Below are positions 9,901 to 24,900 of a stretch of DNA of 64,000 nucleotides, piece after piece. A program made the translations under genes and the position numbers. This DNA is from Lucinisca nassula (Eukaryota; Mollusca; Bivalvia; Lucinida; Lucinidae). The stretch lies in the NCBI GenBank assembly GCA_963580285.1, contig OY757012.1, positions 170,831,994 to 170,895,993 on the forward strand, in the 5' to 3' direction. Position 1 is the first letter of the stretch, and the number at the start of each line of letters is the position of its first letter. Under the pieces are notes generated by a model. The model did no database searches and was not told the origin of the DNA. It worked only from the letters and a program-made list of their open reading frames with translations.

Positions 9901-12900
9901 GCAAGAGGCACTCTACCGAAACTTCTTGTGGACTTGACATATAATGACAACACCTGAACTGCCAATCTTATCTGTGACTACTATATATCATGCTTAACCA
10001 TTAAGATGCCAAAAAAAAACATCTGAAAATGTTGTCTGTTTGTGTCGTCTGCTGCATCTTCTTGCATTCAAATACATTTTTTGCATGCAAGCAACCTGTG
10101 TGGATCCTGATCAGACTGCTAGTCTGATCTGTGTCTGATCTGAGTCCACAGTTTCCAACTATGGCTTTTAAAGTAACCAGCAGACAGCAAAGCAGATGAA
10201 AACTGTTGTAATTGGCTTCTTAAGGGTTAACCTATTTTGGCGAGCAAACCCCGAAGGTTGACACTGGCAAATTCTGCCGAATTAACTGTTTGCAAAAGGT
10301 TCAGCCATTTTCTCAATGACATAATTTTAAAATGGACTCCTCCAAACATAAGGTAGAATATTCCATTATGCAAAAATGAGTTAATTGAATTATTGATGGA
10401 CATTACATAAACAAGTCCATATAGTGAATACCATGTAAACCCCACTTTATACAGAGGAACTGGGGCTTTACTGGGGTATATATATTATTATTTTTCAAAC
10501 ATATTTCTTTCTTTTTTAAAATTAGTTGAATACAAGCCAAGATAATTCAGTTGTAGATTTATGTAGTTTTCTTAATTAATGCCAATTATTTAGTTTATAG
10601 TATCCTTATTTTTCAGACAGCGTTTTTGGAGACCAATCCCTACCTTCTTGGACTGACAATCATCATCTCCATTGTGCACAGTGTTTTTGAATTCCTCGCT
10701 TTCAAAAATGGTAATGATCACTATCACCTTAACCAATTATGATTATTATACCAAAATTGGAACAAAACAAAAAATTAACCCATCAACTGCTAAATTTCTA
10801 GAGCAGATGTCAAGTTGATTTTTTAAATTTCTTTGCATAGTAAATAAGGTTTGGCATTACATGTGAATCTTCTGCCAAGCCTTATTGTCTGTGAAAAATA
10901 AGAATAAAAAACACTTTGAAATTTGCTGTCTGCCAGTTGTGATTAGCAGACGAAGACTTAACCCTATGCCTTATCTTTGAAACAATGTAGATCCAGATCA
11001 GATGGCTTCTGAAGAAGCCATCTGATCAGGATCTACATTGTTTGTCATTCAGGTTGTGAATTTGTTGCAATAATTTGCATCAAGTAATCTGATTGGTTGA
11101 TAATCAGTAGTGGGTGTGGCATATTTGAATATTCAGCAGAACAAGGGTTAATAATAACACCTTAGTAATGTCTCAAGACTTACATCATTTTAGACCATAC
11201 TTCATCTGTTCCTTAACCCTTATCTTGCTGAATATTCATTTAAGCCACACCCATTTCTGTCTCTCAACCAATCAAATTACTTGATGTAATTTATTGCTAC
11301 AAATTCATAAACTGAATGCCAAACAGTGTAGATCTGGATCTACACTGTTTGCAAAGATAGATGTTGTCATGAACAGCAAGATAAGGGTTAAAGCAGTTTG
11401 ATATCTTCTTTTCAGACATTTAACCCCCAAACATGGACATTAGCAAACAGTGCAGGCCCACATCATACACCACAGAATGCAGCATCTGATCAGGGCCTCC
11501 ATTGTTTGCTAGAAAGTTTTCTAAATAAACTTCTTAAAAATATCACAACCTGACACCCTTACATTTTGAAATGAGAAGAGTGTTTAGTTCAAAGTGGAAT
11601 AAGATTACTGCAATTATTGTTAGAAGTTGGCACCTTTGTCATGTACTAATTATACATGTACTACCAATTAAATATGAACACTTAGCTTTCTATAGATGCA
11701 TTAACCAGGACATGTATATGCCTAGTGTCCTTTTTTTTGGGACACTGGCAAACAGTGTAGATCTGGGTCTCTACTGTTTGCTTAAAGACTTCATTTTCGT
11801 AAAATTTGCTACAAACAATAATAAACCTGACACCCCTATAATTGGAAGTGGACCACTCCACACTTATTAGGTGGAAGATTCCATTGTCATATACAGGTTA
11901 ATCCATTTTATACAGGAAACCCCAAAACGGGTCATTGGCAAACAGTGCAGGCCCAGATCAGATGCCGCAGAAAGCAGCGTCTGATCAGGGCCTTCACTGT
12001 TTGCAGAAAGTTCAACCATTTTCTGAATAATTTTTTATAAAATAACTGAACCTGATACCCCTAAATTTCAAAGTAGAATCATGCTGTATATAAAGGGGAA
12101 GATTCCATTGAGTACTATAATGTTATCAAATAATTTCGTATTGGCCCAGTTACAGGTCCGAGGTCTGCTGTATTGGCACGAGGCCGAAGGCCGAGGCCAA
12201 TACAGCTGACCGAGGACCTCTAACTGGGCCAATACGAAATTACATGATTAATGGCAATTTTATTAATTGATGCAATTAAAAACATGATTTATGATTTTTG
12301 AATATTGGTTGATCTTGTGTAATATAGGATAATCAATTAATAAAATATGGTTAAAATGCTCTGATGGAATGGCTGACATATAAACCCTGGCCCCGAGGTT
12401 ATAAAACATTTTTTATGCTCAACTCGGCTTACCATGACATTTCCAACGTTCATAACTATTAAAATACAAACAAATCAGGCAATTTTCCTGCTCAGATCAA
12501 CAGAGAATCTCTTTTTATCCTGCTCATTATAGCCCCGCTTTGAAAAAGTGGGGCTATATTGGATTTGCCATGTCCTTCTGTCATTCCGTGATTCCGTTAA
12601 TTTGTGTTGGCTCCATAACTTTGTATCTGCTTAACATATTTTCATGAAACTTCACACAAATGTTAAACACCATAAGACAATGTGCAGAGCGAAGGAATTA
12701 TAACTGTGGATTGCCTACTTTTGGAGTTATTGCCCTTTGAACATTTTCCGTAATTCCGTAATTCCGTGATTCCGTGATTCCGTTAATTTGTGTTGGCTCC
12801 ATAACTTTGTATCTGCTTAACATATTTTCATGAAACTTCACACAAATGTTACACACCATAAGACAATGTGCAGAGCGAAGGAATTATAACTGTGGATTGC

Positions 12901-15900
12901 CTACTTTTGGAGTTATTGCCCTTTGAACATTGAAAAATGGCAATTTTAATTGTGTCTGCTTCATAACTCGAAAACCGTTTGAGATATTTTTAGGAAACTT
13001 CACACAAATGTTAAGCACTATGAGACGATGTGCAGAGCGCAGGAACCATAACTCTGCATTGCTTATTTTTGGAGTTATTGCCCTTTGAACATTGAAAAAT
13101 GGCAATTTTAACAGTGTCCGCTTCATAACTCGAAAACCGTTTGAGATAATTTCATGAAACTTCACACAAATGTTAAGCACTATGAGACAATGTGCAGAGC
13201 GCAAGAACCATAACTCTGGTTTTCGTATTTTCTGTGTGTCTGTCTGTGTGTCTGTCTGTGTCTGTTAACAATTTTCGTGTCCGCTCCATAACTTTAAAAC
13301 CCATTCACATATTTTCATGAAACTTCACACAAACATTAAACACCATGAGATGGTGTGCAGCGTGCAGGAACCATAACTCTGGATTGCCTAATTTTTGAGT
13401 TATTTCCCTTTGAATATTGAAAAATATCAATTTTAGCCGTCTTTGCTCGATAACTCAAAAACCGTTTGAGATAATTTTATGAAACTTCACATAAATGTAA
13501 AGCACCATATTACGTGTGCAGAGCGCAGGAACCCAAACTCTGGATTGTCTACTTTTTCAGTTATAGGCTTTTGAATATTAAAAAATGGCAATTTTAACTA
13601 TGTCCGCTCCATAACCGTTTCTGATATTTTCATGAAACTTCAAATAAATGAAAAGCACCTTGAGATGATGTGCAGAGTGCAGGAACCATAACTCTGGTTT
13701 GCCTACTTTAGGAGTTATTGCCCTTTGAACATTTAAAAAGGCAATTTTGACTGTGTCGGCTCCATAACTCACAAACCATTTGAGATATTTTCATGACACT
13801 TCACACAAGTGTAAAGCACCATGAGACAATGTGCATAGCGCAGGAACCCTGACTCTGATTTGCCTACTTTAGGAGTTATTACCCTTTGAACATTGAAAAA
13901 TGGAAGATGAAATTTAGTATAAACATGGACATTCTGGTAATATATCATGCTCATTGAAATGAGGGACAAGGGCTCACAACTCTTAGAGTTTTTCCAGATA
14001 ATGTAAAATTTTCAACAGTTATTTCTTGTTCATAACTGTTTTCTCTGCAGCTTAAATAACTTTCTTCTCTGACAGCGCTGAAGCGGGGCTATAGTCAGAT
14101 CCTCTGACAGCTCTAGTTAATTTTAAAATGCCAACATTTGTTGGCATTTTAAAATTTATGAGCAGTATAAATTTCATAATCAAGTGAGTTGAGCATGAAA
14201 AATGTTTTATAACCTCAGGGCCAGGTCAAGCTGCTTCTTTAGCAACAGTCTGATCTACACTCCGGCCCACACACTAGTACTGGTAAACCGCTTAGAGGAT
14301 CTAAGCCTGCCCAGGAACCGCGGTGCGAGGCGGACTGTCCATGCTAATAAACCCTATTGGTTTCATTTGGCAACAGGGCTTGAGGTGTCATTTCATCTCA
14401 ATGTCGGGTAAAAGTCCCACAAAATTGGAAGCAACGTCTCCAAAATGACCTTTACAGTGTTGACGAGGACGTTAAACCTCAAATCAATCAACCAACCAAC
14501 TGATCTACACTATTAAAATATGATCACTTTGATATCTGTAGATGCGATAACATGACTTTAATGGAATGACAAACATCACTTAGCCTAATCAAGCTATCTG
14601 TTAGCAACAGTCTGATTTGGATCTACACGGTTTGTACAGATTTTGCTGAGACAGGTGTATGCTTGGAGTGATTTTAGTGGCTTCACAACAGAAGTTCAAG
14701 AATTAAGTAAAAATAAAATATATAACAAATCCCGTGAAATGTAAGATAGAATAAAGTCTGTTGTTGAAGTTTTTTGCACTGTGTGGTTGACTCGTTCATA
14801 GCAGCAGACAAGGAGCTGTAAGTAACAGGGATAGTTAAGGGGAATGGGAACACCTGGCAGTTTTTTTCCGCCATTTTTCAAAGGGAGACAACTTTCGGGA
14901 CTTCCTGTTCGCTTTTCTATCAATGTTAGCCCATGGAAAAGGGGTCTACTCTTAAAGAAAAGAAAAGAATTTTGCTCCTCAGGAGCAAATTCTTTACTTT
15001 AAGAGTTGACCCCTATTGACATGGGAGACAAAAATACTTTTGCAGGAGTTTCCTCCCCTGAAGGTGTATCCATTTCTCTTAAGTGATATGTCAGAAATAT
15101 ATGTTGTGTGTACTCAATGAGGCGATTCTAACAAGTATCCACAATATACGTTTTAATGTCCCCGCCGTTCGAAGAATGATGGAAAGAGGGCATATAATTT
15201 TATCCCTGCCCATCCATGCTTCTGCAGCTAAGTCTGTGTCCGAGATGACGTTAGCAATTTGCGTTAAAGTTCTTAACCCTTTACCACTCAGGGATTTTGT
15301 GAATTTCGCTGATTTTCACAGTGTTGCACCCGACAGCAACTTCAACTAGCCATTGTTTCATTATGGATGGTCTGTTTTACACCAAACTCGGTATGAATGT
15401 TCATTGGACAGTAGCTTTTCAAAAGCAACCTTTCATGACTTGATCACTGTTGTCATGGTAAAGAGGGGGCATCTCAGAGTTGGCAAAAAGTGTGTTTTCA
15501 CATGAATTTTTGACCACATTTTAATCTTCCCACAGCTGTCAAGGCAACAATTAAGGTGTTTGGCACTGGCCACTTTCACTGTTTGCAGCATGTTTTATCA
15601 GCATCAATTTTCAGGCATTTTTGACCCCAGACGCCCTCAGATATAAATTTTAGCGGCCGGTTGGGCCATACACCCAAAATTTTTCGGGATGTGAGGGGGG
15701 CGATGCCCCCCTTCAATCCCCCCACAGAATATTTTTAGGGGGGAGGCGCGCGAAAAAACAGGTCACTTTTTTGCCCAACAAATCCTAAAGCAAACATAAC
15801 TATCCAGGGCTAGAAATAAAGATTTTAGGTGCTTCTGGGGCCTCAAAATAGGGGGGGGGGGGTGCAGACACGTAAAAACACGTATCTGAGTGGGAAAGGG

Positions 15901-18900
15901 TTAACTGAAATCTGGGAAAATACTGAATTTTAGTCTAAAATGCATTAATTATATCTGAAATATTGTTTCTTGCAATAAAATGATGAAAAAACATTATTTT
16001 GGTCAATTGGGATTTTCTTCATTAACCCTTTACCACTCAGGGATTTTGTGAATTTCGCTGATTTTCACAGTGTTGCACCCGACAGCAACTTCAACTAGCC
16101 ATTGTTTCATTATGGATGGTCTGTTTTACACCAAACTCGGTATGAATGTTCATTGGACAGTAGCTTTTCAAATGCAACCTTTCATGACTTGATCACTGTT
16201 GTCATGGTAAAGAGGGGGCATCTCAGAGTTGGCAAAAAGTGTGTTTTCACATGAATTTTTTGACCACATTTTAATCTTCCCACAGCTGTCAAGGCAACAA
16301 TTAAGGTGTTTGGCACTGGCCATTTTCACTGTTTGCAGCATGTTTTATCAGCATCAATTTTCAGGCATTTTTGACCCCAGACGCCCTCAGATATAAATTT
16401 TAGCGGCCGGTTGGGCCATACACCCATAATTTTTCGGGATGTGAGGGGGGCGATGCCCCCCTTCAATCCCCCCACAGAATATTTTTAGGGGGGAGGCGCG
16501 CGAAAAAACAGGTCACTTTTTTGCCCAACAAATCCTAAAGCAAACATAACTATCCAGGGCTAGAAATAAAGATTTTAGGTGCTTCTGGGGCCTCAAAATG
16601 GGGGGGGGGGGTGTGCAGACACGTAAAAACACGTATCTGAGTGGGAAAGGGTTAATTGTACTACCAGGCGGTGGCATCCTTGTCCTGTGGACACATTTCT
16701 AGTTATGAATATTAAATAAGAATTGTCCCTTATCTGGAGCTATGATCATGTCCTGATACTTTGACTATTGACTATTTTAGATATACAGTTCTGGCGTAGC
16801 AGGAAGTCACTGGAAGGATTGTCAGTGCGCTCAGTTTTCTTCAATGTCTTCCAGTCTCTTGTCGTTGTTCTGTACGTGATGGACAATGAAACAAACACCG
16901 TAGTGAAGATTAGTGTTTGTATAGGTCTGCTAATTGAAATCTGGAAGATTCACAAGGTTATAAACATAAAGGTAAGATGAACCGTAGCAAGTAAAAATTT
17001 ACTGGCCTCCATAAGCATTGTCCCTTAACCCACTGTGGGTTTCAGCCTCGCTTGAGTCACATGTGAGATGCCATATTCTGCAACGGAAGAACGTTTAATG
17101 TTCTCAGGGTACTCTGGTTTTGGCCAACCTCTGATTGATGATCGGCTCAAAATAAGTGACATTATTTTGAGGGGCAAGACCCCCCCTCTCCCACAATAAA
17201 AAAACAGTGGGAATACAGCCTTACCTGCTTACTTGAAGAAGCTTTGAGTCAGCAGACATCGCAGTTATCCCTGGTGGATATGCAGGCTGGTTTGTGTCTT
17301 TGAGAAGTGGAGTAAAATTCCTGTATTAAGACCACCTTTGGTACTGTTCAAAAGTGGTCTTTTAAGACTACTTTTGAACAGTACCAATGGTGGTTTCATA
17401 TTATGAGATACTGAGTGTCAAAAACACAAAGAAAGAAACATCAAAAAGCTTTTAAAAGCAGACTTAGTCTTAATTTTAGGTGGTCTTAATAGGGGTATTT
17501 TATTGTAAAGTCGGGACCAAGCCACTGCGTTTACTGCAATTTTGCATTCATAGTAAATAAGACTACATGTACTTGATCTAGATTTCATCCTGCATGCAGA
17601 TTCTTAGGGGATACCTGCAAAGTGGGTTCTGTATGAATGAACCTAATAATGGCATCATGCCTTACATAGTCATTGAACCCGGCTATGTAGTGTTCCAAAA
17701 CTGGCTCTTAAAGCAGCTGCAGAGGCAACTCACTAGGACTCAGCTGTCAGTGGCAAACTGTCAGGGTCTATACTATTTGCCACCCATCCAGATATTTTTA
17801 GACACAACAGAGTACTTGTTCAAATATTTAGAACAAGTATTGTTATGAGTTGAGGTGTCCGAATATTTAGGGTAAATCTGGTAAAACTCACAGCCAGACA
17901 TATTGTTGGAATTGTGTTCTTTGCATTGTTCAATAGTAATTGTTTTTTTATAACCCCCCCCCCCCCCCCCCCCCCAAACAAAGTTGGGGGGGGGTTTGTT
18001 TGGGGGGGGGGGGGGGGTATACTGTTTTCACGTTGTCCGTCCGAAAGTCCGTCCGCCCGAAAGTCCATTACACTTTGATTTTTCCTGCATAGCTTACATA
18101 ATAATTTAAGGAATGTCACCATATTTTGCATAAACATTGACATTGATGAGCTGCTTATGCTACAGAAAAATAAGGTTCTAGGGGCTAGTTTTTTTAGAGT
18201 TATTCCCCTTTGTTATTTTTAACTAATTGTTCTGGCCTGTACCCAGATGTGCATGTACGGTTAACTCAACTCCTCCCACAGTTTCTGTCTAAGCAATCTG
18301 ATTCTTAGCATACACTTTCTAGATATATTGAGTATGTGCATGAAGAAGTTTTATGTTGGAATTTTATTTTTTGACAAAATAATTGCTTTTTGAACTTAGC
18401 CATTTTTGTGCAATTCTTGGTATTGTACCCAGAATATGCATGTACGGTGAACTCAACTCCTCCCAGCCATTTTTGTGCAATTCTTGGTATTGTACCCAGA
18501 ATATGCATGTACGGTGAACTCAACTCCTCCCACAGTTTTAGTCTAAGGAATTTGATTCTTAGCATACACTTTCTAGATGTATTGGGTATGTGCATGAAGA
18601 AGTTTTATGTTGGAATTTTATTTTTTGACAAAATTATTGCTTTATGAACTTAGCCATTTTTATGCAATTCTTGGTATTGTACCCAGAATATAAATTTAAG
18701 GAATGTCACCATATTTTGCATAAACATTGAGATTGATGAGCTGCTTATGCTACAGAAAAATAAGGTTCTAGGGGCTGGTGTTTTTAGAGTTATTCCCCTT
18801 TGTTATTTTTAACTAATTGTTCTGGCCTGTACCCAGATGTGCATGTACGGTGAACTCAACTCCTCCCACAGTTTCTGTCTAAGCAACCTTTTGTTTGCGG

Positions 18901-21900
18901 GGGGTATCTAATAAGCAGTGCTTATTCACTTTTTCATTTATACAGTGGTAGGATTCAGCTCAGATATTGTGATCTGTCATCAGTTTATTCAAATGACCAA
19001 CCATTGATTGATTAAACATCAACTAATGGAACTGCTAAAATATTTATAGTATTAAAAGCTAGCTTGTAAAATGTATAGGTTATGTAGAAAGACGACCATA
19101 AATGGACCTTTTTCTGTATGATTTATAAATTCTAAGTAAGCTAACAATTCACAAACAGCATGACAAACAATGTAGATCCTGATCAGATGGCTTCTTCAGA
19201 AGCCATCTGATCTGGATCTGCACTGTTTGCAAATGTAGGGCTTGTCAAGTTCAGCAGGATAAGGGTTAAATGGGTAATGGAGTAAATCAATTGATTGGCA
19301 TATTATTAATGTAATGTATTGTATGTTCCCAGATTGACAGAGATAATCCATGGTTTGGTGTTGTTCCAAAAGTAAAGTTAGAAGATAAATCTACATATAC
19401 AGAATCTCATACCAAAAAATATGATACGGTAAGGAAGCTTTAGCCAATTTTGTCCCAAATAGCATCTTCTACCTTATATTTAGCAGGAGCCCCAATTGAA
19501 ATTTAGGGGTGTCAGTTTGAGGTGAGATGTAGAAATTTGCTACTATATAGGAAAAGTCTTAAACATTTTGCAAACAGTGAAGGCCCTGATCAGATGACAT
19601 TTTGCAGCATGCGACATCTGATTAAGGCCTTCACTGATTGCCAGTGTCCTGCTTTGGGGTTTCCAATTGACTTAGCATTTTGCAAAAAGTGAAGGTCCTG
19701 ATCAGAAAGAATGTTAGCAATCTAGCAGGTATGGAACCCGTGCCCTGATCATCAGTGAGACGGGCATTGGACTTGAGCTTCTAAGACTAGCTGCTATTTG
19801 GATGTACATGTATGTCGACATTCTTCTTTCTATAGCAAGGTTTTATCTATTTCCTCATAGGCTCCTAAAGTTGCCATCCCGATAATAACCACCAGGGCCT
19901 AGGTTTTCAAAGCTAATGATGACCATTAATTTCTTGTGCAAATGTTGATAATTTCATATGGCCATCAGGTCACAAGTCCCATGAATGAACTACCCATTAA
20001 ACCTCACTTTATACAGAGAAAAGTGGGGTTTACAGGGGTAAACATTTTTTACCTTGGATTTGCTCAAAACATAGATTATTTGTACTCATTAGAACTGCCT
20101 GAATGAGACAGATCTATTGAGCACCAACAATCAATGTTTAGAATAGAAATAGGAACAATATCACAACTATTCATCTGAAAATTTCTACTTCTGGGGATAT
20201 GAATGATGGCATTTTAGCGCTTGGGTGTGTTTTTGTAATGCAAATATGCTAATATATTTGCTGAAAAATATGTGTGGCTTTTGCACTGCAATATGTGGAT
20301 TTGATCTTGTACCTACTAGACCATTTAATGTTCTGGCCTCTAACAAGACAAGTCTTTTAAGCTGTCAATGCTTGAAACAACTAGACAAAATTTGGACCTT
20401 GCTTGGCCGGGAATTGAGTGATGGCAGGTAAACACACCACAATGTGTCCATAATCACTTACTCATACATTACAGCAGTAAAAGTTGCCTATATGCCTGCA
20501 ATGCTGTAATTGTATTAACCTAAAACTTTGGAATGCCCTCCCCAATAATTGACTCCATCTCCCTTTCAACTTGTTAAGTAATTAGGGTAATCAAGGGATT
20601 ATATTGTGAGAAACATATATTATGGGTACTTGTTAGAAACACCTCATCAAGATGGTTTAATGGAGAAATAAGAAACATTACCAAAATTATCCTTCTTACT
20701 CCTAGGGTGGTTGAGAGAGGTGAAGAGGCCATGTATCTTACTTCACCTGGGCATCCAATTGATATTGGCTTATAAATGGCCAAGGCCTGCTATCTTTGCA
20801 GCAGGAAAGGAAATGGGGGGAGTGTTTTTATTTCTTCTGTTTCTTTACTTTCATAAATTTTCTTCTTTCTCGCATGTCCCTCTCTTTATCTCCTCTACTT
20901 CTCTTCTATCTCTTTTCTCCCTTTTCTCTGTGAGATGATGCAAGATGACCCACAAGGTCGATATGTCATCAAACCCCAACACATGTCAATCAGTCCTTGT
21001 TACTCTCCCTTATCTGGAGCTATCATCATGTGAACAAGTCCATGAAATGAACACCCCTTAAACCCCACTTTATATCGAGAAAACTGCGGTTTACAGGGGT
21101 ATACATTCTTTTTCTTATTTCTGCTCCAAGACATAAGTTGTGGGTACTCGTTAGAACCGCCTCTTAGAGGCGGTTCTGACGAGCACCCACAACCTATGTT
21201 TGCAGTATAAATAAGAAAAATATCACAGATATTCATCAGGAAAGTAGCCATTTTGGAGATGCGAAAAATGCACTATTTTGCACGGGTGTGTTATCTTAAT
21301 GGCTGTATGTTTCTTTCAGATGGCATTTAAGTACCTCTCCTGGTTGCTGTTCCCACTGCTGGGAGGCTATGCTATCTACTCTCTTCTCTATGTAGAACAG
21401 AAAGGATGGTATTCCTGGGTTCTCAATATGTTGTATGGATTTCTTCTCACATTTGGTAAGTTTATCATGATATAAATGATTTCATCTGTTTGGTTTGCTA
21501 CCCTTGCTTGACAAGCATGCATATTAGCTGAATTGTGTGGTAAGAAACTGAGGTACTTGGAGAATATTAAGGGGAATGGGAACACCTCCAGGGGAGGCAA
21601 CTCCTGCAAAAGTATTTTTGTCTCCCATGTCAATAGGGGTCAACACTTAAAGGAAAGAATTTGCTCCTGAGGAGCAAATTCGTTCCTTTAAGTGGAGACT
21701 CCTTTTTTCAGTGGGACAGGGTTTATAGAAAAGCAAACAGGAAGTCCCGAAAGTTGACTTTGAAAAATGGCAGAAAAATCTGCCAGGTGTTCCATTCCCC
21801 TTAAATCCTTGAGATAAACATAGATTCAATAGGTGTTTTCAACCCTTGGGATGCCCTAGCCATTCAGGACCAAAAACTAGCGTAGGTTCTGGCATCTAAA

Positions 21901-24900
21901 GGTTGAAAACTCCCATGTTAAATCCATTTGGATGTGAGATTCTTTCTTCTAGCATACCACAAATTTTCATTTTGATTTATTTGTTATGTTTACATTGATT
22001 TCTTTTGGTGAACATGATCACTTAATTCATTGCCAAGGTAAATTACTGTGTTGAAATTAGCATACCGTATTTACTGTATGTATTGGGAAGGTAAATTTCC
22101 GTCAAAATTAGCCCACCGTATTTACTGTATTGGGAAGGTAAATTACCATCAAAATTAGCCTATCGTATTTTCTGTTTGTATTGGGAAGGTAAATTACCAT
22201 CAAAATTAGCCTTCCATATTTACTGTATGTATTGGGAAGGTAAATTACCATCAAAATTAGCATATTGTATTTTCTATTTGTATTGGGAAGGTAAATTACC
22301 ATCAAAATTAACCTTCCATATTTTCTGTATGTATTGGGAAGGTAAATTACCATCAAAATTAGCCTACTGTGTTTACTGTATGTATTGGGATAGACAGACC
22401 TGAACAAACAGTGTAGATCCAGATGAGATGTCACATCGTGTGGCGTCTCATCAGGGTCAGCACTATTTGTCATTCATCCAGCTATTTTTAGACACAACAG
22501 CGGGTAGTGAATTGTACATTTCAACTTTTAGAACAAGTATGGTAAGGGGTTGATGTGTCCGAATATTTAGGATAAATATAGTACATGCTATGAATTGTGG
22601 TCCAAGAAAATAGGCGGCTATTGGGGCTTGAAGAATAAATGGGCTGAATGTTGCTTCCACATAGAGCTGAATCCGACCGCACACGAGTACTGGTCAACCG
22701 CTTACACGATCTAAGCCTGCCCAGGCAAAGTGGTGCGAGTCGGACCGTCCGTGCTTATAAACCCCATTGGTTTCATTGGGCGACAGGGCTTGAGATGTCA
22801 TTTAATCTCAATGTTAGGTAAAAGTCCCACAAAATTGGAAGCAACGTCTCCAAAATGACCTTTATAGAGTTGATGGGGACGTTAAACATAAAATCAAACA
22901 AACAAACCAGAAAATAGGTAAGATAAACTGAAAATGAAAAGACAACAATTGTTGACAATGTTGAGTCTTCAGTGTTTTAATATAGTACATTAAAATGGTA
23001 TCTTCACCAATACATATTGCAAGCAGTGCATAACAGTGATACAGGGAGAGTGATATAAGAATTTCTATACCCTCTAAAAACTGTTGGTTATCCTTTCCTG
23101 GTATGGCAGAGAAAAAAAAAAAAACATCTGTCCGACCTTAGCTTTCTCTCATGTTCCTTTCCTGATGTGGGAGTTGAATCCATTTAGTTACAGTTGCAAG
23201 AAGCCTAGAGATCAGGAGTAAGGGCTGTACACCACGGACCACTTGACAGAGACCTGGGGCCAGTTGTTCAAAACTAACGATGTCGTTAGTTAACGTATCG
23301 TTAAAACTTTGAGCATTAAATATGGCAAATATGCTAATATTTTTGCTGAAAAAATGTGAGCAGCTTTTGCGGATGCAAAAGCTGCTCACATTTTTTCAGC
23401 AAAAATACCAAAATTTTACATATTAAACTTGCTAGAACGGTTAACAATATGACCACTAACGGGCTCGTTAAGCTAACAATGCTTTGAACAACTGGGCCCT
23501 GCTGTATTGATCCTAAGTTTTCAGACACCTCAACTCCTTAACCAAACTCGGTCAAAAATTTAGACAAGTACAATTTACCACCCGATGTTGCCTGTTGGGT
23601 CTAAAAAAGCTGGGTGAGTGGCAAACATTGTAGACCCTGATGATATGCGGTTGTCATGGATGCAGTCTTGATGTTTCACCTTATCCTGCTGATCACAACA
23701 ACCCCTACCTTTGCAAACAGTGTAGATCCAGATCAAAAGCCATTTGATCAGGACCTTCACTGTTTGTCATGCAGTTTGTGAATTGAAAGAACACATTATA
23801 CCAAGTAATTTGATTGGTTGATAGTCAGAAATGGGTGTGGCTTAATTAGCGGGATGAGTTAAGCACCAGTAACCATGTGTTATTACATTCATGGTCGTAT
23901 CATTTTATGGCATGAAATTATCCACCAAATAATGGTGACGTTATATGATAAATGAGCCAGCGCATGACAAAACCTACAATAAGACGTGGGTCCAGCGAAG
24001 ACTCAGATCGGCCTGCACATCCATATAGTCTAACCAGAGACTTCTCTTGCTGCACGAAGGAGCAATGGACCCTTAGCTATCCTTAGGGTGCACAGCAAAG
24101 ACTCCGATCAGCCTGTGCAGATGCACAGGCTGATCTGAGTCTTGGCTGGGCGCACATGTCTTATTGTAGGTTTTCTTGTGCGCTGGCTCAAATTTAAATA
24201 TTTTTCTTTCAGGTTTTATAATGATGACACCACAGTTATTTATCAACTATAAGTTGAAATCTGTGGCCCATCTGCCATGGAGAATGCTGACCTACAAGGC
24301 CCTCAATACTTTCATAGATGATATATTTGCATTTGTTATAAAGATGCCAACACTATACAGGATAGGTTGTCTTAGAGATGGTAAGTGATAAAAACTTTAA
24401 CCCGTTGTATACTGTGGACTCTTCCATTGCTATACTGTGAACAAGTTTATTTGTCATATAAGGGGTGTCAGGCCTATGTTATCATGACACCACTTTATAT
24501 GACAAATGCCCTTCTTGAATCGTCAGAAGAGAGAGAATGACCGTAGAAAAGATATCATGATCAGTCTCCACCAAATAATGTTGCTGACCCAGCAGGAATC
24601 GAACCTTCGACCTTTTGATCACCAGACGTGGAACCGAGGCCGGAACTTCACATTTAGAAGTACAATGTTTAGTCTGTGTTTAGCTCTATTTCTTGAACAC
24701 CTGCGCCTATAGGCAAATGAAACTTAATACACATATGATGTCAGCCACTACGATGCACTCGGCCCGGTGCTGTTGATCATTACTGACCTTGACTTAGTTT
24801 TCAGGTTGTTTGATAGAAGCCTTCGTGCTGTATTGGTTATGCTACTCGCCTTGTAAACCAGGGGTCGTAGGATCGATCCGGGGCTTCTCCAGACTTTTGG

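Noticed and set aside
12884..13969. Minus-strand frames of 64-106 residues with repeated FNVQRAITPK
   Set aside because: They are translations of the ~170-bp units of HEL-d, with no homology outside the array.
22108..22473. 121-residue minus-strand repetitive frame
   Set aside because: It follows a 51-bp minisatellite, a multiple of three, so it is open by arithmetic. It lies in a CLPTM1 intron.
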